Shown here: piece by piece, positions 1 through 5,606 of the stretch
Numbering within the stretch: position 1 is the first letter of the stretch
How the letters are laid out: every line of letters starts with the position of its first letter
Assembly: GCA_023417935.1 (NCBI GenBank)
Contig: JAEZDY010000002.1
Span: 1 to 5,606 of the forward strand
DNA length: 5,606 nt
Reading direction: 5' to 3'
From: Bacteroidota bacterium
GTDB lineage: Bacteria; Bacteroidota; Bacteroidia; Bacteroidales; Lentimicrobiaceae
Made by a program: the position numbers and the translations under genes
Notes under the pieces: generated by a model
Told to the model about the DNA's origin: nothing
What the model saw: only the letters and a program-made list of their open reading frames with translations
Databases searched by the model: none

Positions 1-31
1 GAAAAAAAATACCAAAAATTTTCAAAAAACA

Positions 32-62
32 TTTGGATGAGAAGTAAAAGTGTGTACTTTTG
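32..62 (+). promoter_or_regulatory. rRNA promoter P1, Bacteroidota type
   Basis: The sequence shows TTTG at 32-35 and TACTTTTG at 55-62, an exact fit to the TAnnTTTG -7 box with a 19-base spacer. This is the published pattern for the primary sigma factor of Bacteroides and Flavobacterium. The stretch upstream (1-30) is very rich in A-tracts, as expected for an UP-like element of a strong rRNA promoter. Transcription would start a few bases after 62, around 68-70 (inferred). The block from the -7 box onward, TTTTGCAGTCCCAA at 58-71, recurs almost unchanged at P2. Confidence 0.75.
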
Positions 63-152
63 CAGTCCCAATTCACGCAGTAAGAAAGCAGAAACGGGGG
101 AGTTCATTGAGAGAATGCGGGCGGGAAAAAAAATTTAAAAAAACTTTTAAAT

Positions 153-186
153 TTTGTTGTACGAAAGAAAAAAGTTTCTAATTTTG
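153..186 (+). promoter_or_regulatory. rRNA promoter P2, Bacteroidota type
   Basis: TAATTTTG at 179-186 is a second exact match to the TAnnTTTG -7 box. The -33 element is either TTTG at 153-156 (22-base spacer) or GTTG at 156-159 (19-base spacer, the same as in P1). The A/T-tract block at about 125-152 looks like an UP-like element and starts with the same run (GAAAAAAAAT) found at the start of the window ahead of P1. The downstream block TTTTGCAGCCCCAA (182-195) copies the P1 block with one change. P2 lies 124 bases downstream of P1 and about 210 bases before the 16S. Confidence 0.75.
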
Positions 187-220
187 CAGCCCCAAACGAT
201 ACTAAACACTCGATGAGGGA

Positions 221-242
221 AACGGCTTCAAAGGAAGCGGTT
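221..242 (+). promoter_or_regulatory. Leader hairpin upstream of boxA
   Basis: AACGGCTTC at 221-229 pairs with GAAGCGGTT at 234-242 across a four-base AAAG loop: five pairs (225-229/234-238), one G-G mismatch (224/239) and three outer pairs. It sits in the P2 leader about 50 bases before boxA, so a role like the boxB hairpin of other rrn leaders is possible, but only position supports that. No T-tract follows, so it is not a terminator. Confidence 0.4.
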
Positions 243-289
243 GAATAAAAAGATTTTACTGCCGGTTTAACAAGATTGGCAACAAGATA

Positions 290-301
290 AAAGTTCTTTG
301 A
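290..301 (+). promoter_or_regulatory. boxA antitermination site, leader copy
   Basis: AAAGTTCTTTGA at 290-301 contains GTTCTTTGA, close to the bacterial rrn boxA element bound in RNA by NusB and S10 (NusE). The same 12 bases recur at 2291-2302 before the 23S. It lies directly before the 5' arm of the 16S processing stem, the expected place for a leader boxA. It would make polymerase resistant to Rho during rRNA synthesis. Confidence 0.8.
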
Positions 302-304
302 ACT

Positions 305-336
305 ATTGGAGCAATAAGAATTAATAAGCAGCAATG
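305..336 (+). promoter_or_regulatory. 16S processing stem, 5' arm
   Basis: This segment is complementary to 1963-1990 on the other side of the 16S. Pairing: 305-308 with 1987-1990, a G-A mismatch (309/1986), 310-318 with 1977-1985 (one G-U), a one-sided AATT bulge at 319-322, then 14 perfect pairs 323-336 with 1963-1976. In total this is 27 pairs enclosing the whole 16S. Such stems are the usual RNase III substrate that frees pre-16S; which enzyme cuts here is inferred. Confidence 0.85.
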
Positions 337-362
337 CGTTATTATATGTGAATATGATAACG
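337..362 (+). promoter_or_regulatory. Leader hairpin with GTGA loop
   Basis: CGTTATTATAT (337-347) pairs with ATATGATAACG (352-362), giving 11 pairs with one T-G wobble, closed by GTGA, a GNRA-type tetraloop. It starts on the base right after the 5' arm of the 16S processing stem, so the two helices could stack. It lies 35 bases before the mature 16S 5' end and is probably a structural part of the precursor leader. Confidence 0.6.
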
Positions 363-397
363 AGAGTACATCTTAGAGAACATTTAGATTTTTCATT

Positions 398-1920
<1,523 letters not shown>

Positions 1921-1921
1921 C

Positions 1922-1960
1922 TAGAGTAGATTTACTCTACTTCACCACGTTATCGTGAAG
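1922..1960 (+). promoter_or_regulatory. Two tandem hairpins just after the 16S
   Basis: The first hairpin is TAGAGTA (1922-1928) paired perfectly with TACTCTA (1933-1939) around a GATT loop, starting two bases past the mature 16S end. The second is CTTCAC (1940-1945) with GTGAAG (1955-1960) around a nine-base loop. Both fall between the 16S 3' end and the 3' arm of the processing stem, so they would sit inside the precursor loop near the cleavage and trimming sites. No T-tract follows either one. Confidence 0.55.
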
Positions 1961-1962
1961 AA

Positions 1963-1990
1963 CATTGCTGCTTATTTTTATTGCTACAAT
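1963..1990 (+). promoter_or_regulatory. 16S processing stem, 3' arm
   Basis: This is the complement of 305-336. The core is ATTGCTGCTTATT (1964-1976), an exact reverse complement of 323-335, followed by TTATTGCT (1978-1985), the exact reverse complement of 310-317. Together with the 5' arm it closes the pre-16S into a loop for RNase III-type cleavage. The rest of the spacer to the first tRNA (1991-2077) is AT-rich and shows no strong structure. Confidence 0.85.
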
Positions 1991-2077
1991 TACACTTTAC
2001 TAAATAATATACCTTGAACGATACGAGTGAGGGCTCTATCTCATCAAACTGAGGAAAAGACAACTTGAATTTCAAAC

Positions 2078-2151
2078 AGTCCCGTAGCTCAGTTGGTTAG
2101 AGCACTACACTGATAATGTAGGGGTCAGCAGTTCAAATCTGCTCGGGACTA
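2078..2151 (+). tRNA. ileT: tRNA-Ile, anticodon GAU
   Basis: This isoleucine tRNA reads AUC and AUU codons. The cloverleaf can be followed in full: acceptor AGTCCCG (2078-2084) with CGGGACT (2144-2150), D-stem GCTC/GAGC (2087-2090/2100-2103), anticodon stem CTACA/TGTAG (2105-2109/2117-2121), anticodon GAT at 2112-2114, T-stem AGCAG/CTGCT (2127-2131/2139-2143) and discriminator A2151. The next bases are CATA, so CCA is not encoded and must be added by CCA-adding enzyme. It is 74 nt long. An Ile-Ala pair in the 16S-23S spacer is a common rrn arrangement. The gene symbol follows E. coli usage for spacer tRNA-Ile. Confidence 0.97.
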
Positions 2152-2174
2152 CATAATTAATACGATATCGCCAA

Positions 2175-2248
2175 GGGGAATTAGCTCAGCTGGCTAGAGC
2201 ACCTGCCTTGCACGCAGGGGGTCATCGGTTCGAATCCGTTATTCTCCA
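2175..2248 (+). tRNA. alaT: tRNA-Ala, anticodon UGC
   Basis: This alanine tRNA reads GCN codons, mainly GCA and GCG. Acceptor GGGGAAT (2175-2181) pairs with ATTCTCC (2241-2247) and includes the G3-U70 wobble (2177/2245), the main identity mark for alanyl-tRNA synthetase. The D-stem is GCTC/GAGC (2184-2187/2197-2200), the anticodon stem CCTGC/GCAGG (2202-2206/2214-2218) and the anticodon TGC at 2209-2211. The T-stem ATCGG/CCGTT (2224-2228/2236-2240) holds a T-T mismatch at 50-64 (2225/2239). The discriminator is A2248; CT follows, so CCA is not encoded. It lies 23 bases after tRNA-Ile and must come from the same precursor. Confidence 0.96.
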
Positions 2249-2264
2249 CTATTATAATGTAATT

Positions 2265-2285
2265 GGGCCTTTCGGGGCTTTTTTT
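2265..2285 (+). terminator. Terminator-like hairpin inside the 16S-23S spacer
   Basis: GGGCCT (2265-2270) pairs with GGGCTT (2275-2280) around a TTCG loop (2271-2274), followed by T bases to give an unbroken T-run at 2279-2285. Only three of the six pairs are Watson-Crick (2267-2269/2276-2278); the other three are G-T or T-G wobbles. It therefore looks like a weakened intrinsic terminator. It lies 16 bases after tRNA-Ala and just before the second boxA. Full termination here would cost the cell its 23S and 5S, so it may be leaky, a pause site or a remnant. Confidence 0.45.
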
Positions 2286-2290
2286 ACGGT

Positions 2291-2302
2291 AAAGTTCTTT
2301 GA
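2291..2302 (+). promoter_or_regulatory. boxA antitermination site, spacer copy
   Basis: AAAGTTCTTTGA at 2291-2302 is identical to the leader boxA at 290-301, and similarity carries on past it (both continue to TTGGA). As in other bacteria, the spacer boxA would reload antitermination factors (NusB/S10) for transcription of the 23S. Its last two bases overlap the 5' arm of the 23S processing stem. Confidence 0.8.
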
Positions 2303-2320
2303 CATGTTGGAAGAAGAGAA
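2301..2320 (+). promoter_or_regulatory. 23S processing stem, 5' arm
   Basis: GACATGT (2301-2307) pairs with ACATGTC (5398-5404), and GGAAGAAGAGAA (2309-2320) pairs with 5382-5393 through 12 pairs with one G-T wobble. The asymmetric loop between them is one base against four T (5394-5397). A further shorter match, AGTAAAA (2393-2399) with TTTTACT (5343-5349), lies closer to the 23S. This is the expected precursor stem for RNase III release of pre-23S. The remaining spacer (2321-2433) is A-rich and has no gene. Confidence 0.8.
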
Positions 2321-2433
2321 ACTCAAAACTGAAAGAGAGTGAATGAGAGCAGGTGTAAAACCGGTTTGAACATTTATTTCTTCAGGTAGAAGAGTAAAAG
2401 AGTACAATCGAGTACAAAAATAAATAAGATAAT

Positions 2434-5336
<2,903 letters not shown>

Positions 5337-5381
5337 GACCAATTTTACTTCTGCTTCAAAATCACTTATTTCATATTGTGA

Positions 5382-5404
5382 TTCTTTTCTTCCTTTTACA
5401 TGTC
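5382..5404 (+). promoter_or_regulatory. 23S processing stem, 3' arm
   Basis: This is the complement of 2301-2320: TTCTTTTCTTCC (5382-5393) and ACATGTC (5398-5404). It begins about 46 bases after the mature 23S end. A competing local hairpin, AATCAC (5360-5365) with GTGATT (5378-5383), overlaps its first two bases. Confidence 0.8.
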
Positions 5405-5420
5405 GAATTCCTGTAAATGC

Positions 5421-5449
5421 TATTTGACTCCCTCAAAAAGAGTCAAATA
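5421..5449 (+). promoter_or_regulatory. Perfect 10-bp hairpin in the 23S-5S spacer
   Basis: TATTTGACTC (5421-5430) pairs without mismatch with GAGTCAAATA (5440-5449) around a nine-base loop. It ends about 25 bases before the 5S. There is no T-tract after it (CCCTTACTT follows), so it is unlikely to terminate transcription. A role as a processing or stability element that separates 5S from 23S is inferred. Confidence 0.6.
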
Positions 5450-5473
5450 CCCTTACTTGAATTTTAAAATATT

Positions 5474-5581
<108 letters not shown>

Positions 5582-5592
5582 TCTTATAACAC

Positions 5593-5606
5593 AAAGGCTG
5601 CCCCCA
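5593..5606 (+). terminator. Possible left arm of the operon terminator, cut by the window end
   Basis: AAAGGCTGCCCCCA, a GC-rich arm with an A-run before it, begins 11 bases after the 5S. This is how the left arm of an intrinsic terminator looks when the right arm would be GGGGGCAGCC followed by T bases. The right arm would lie outside the window, so this is an inference. Confidence 0.4.

Noticed and set aside
2358..2367. Ten-base palindrome AAACCGGTTT in the 16S-23S spacer
   Set aside because: A palindrome with no loop cannot form a stable hairpin, and nothing near it suggests an operator; it may be chance.
2400..2417. Direct repeat of GAGTACAA (2400-2407 and 2410-2417) before the 23S
   Set aside because: Only two eight-base copies; no sign of a repeat array, CRISPR or mobile element end.

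Overview
The window is one complete bacterial ribosomal RNA operon in the order 16S, tRNA-Ile(GAU), tRNA-Ala(UGC), 23S, 5S. All genes are on the + strand. I see no credible protein-coding gene; every open reading frame longer than about 60 codons lies on or across rRNA, leader or spacer sequence and looks like a chance frame.

The organism is a member of Bacteroidota. The 16S has Bacteroidota-type signatures (a 3' end ending in CCTCCTTTCT, an A-U pair in place of C1409-G1491), and the promoters match the TTTG/TAnnTTTG pattern used by the sigma factor of this phylum. From memory of family signatures, the 16S most resembles Chitinophagaceae (the Sediminibacterium/Hydrotalea neighbourhood). No database search was possible, so the family is a suggestion and the phylum is firm.

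Layout. Positions 1-397 form the promoter and leader region: two tandem promoters (about 32-62 and 153-186) share a repeated block around the -7 box, followed by a leader hairpin, a boxA antitermination site and the 5' half of the 16S processing stem. The 16S (398-1920) is followed by two small hairpins and the 3' half of that stem. The two tRNAs lie at 2078-2151 and 2175-2248. Next come a terminator-like hairpin with a T-tract (2265-2285), a second boxA and the 5' half of the 23S processing stem, and then the 23S (about 2434-5336). The 23S-5S spacer holds the 3' half of the 23S stem and a perfect 10-bp hairpin. The 5S is at about 5474-5581. The last 14 bases look like the left arm of a terminator cut off by the window edge.

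How it works together: transcription from the two promoters would make one precursor. The boxA sites should recruit NusB/S10-type antitermination factors, RNase III-like cleavage at the two long stems would release pre-16S and pre-23S, and the tRNAs would be trimmed and given CCA post-transcriptionally because neither encodes it.

I found no new biological system. The most worthwhile points are the duplicated promoter block, the repeated boxA-plus-stem design, the terminator-like element inside the operon, the C-to-T change next to the anti-Shine-Dalgarno core and a T-T mismatch in the tRNA-Ala T-stem.
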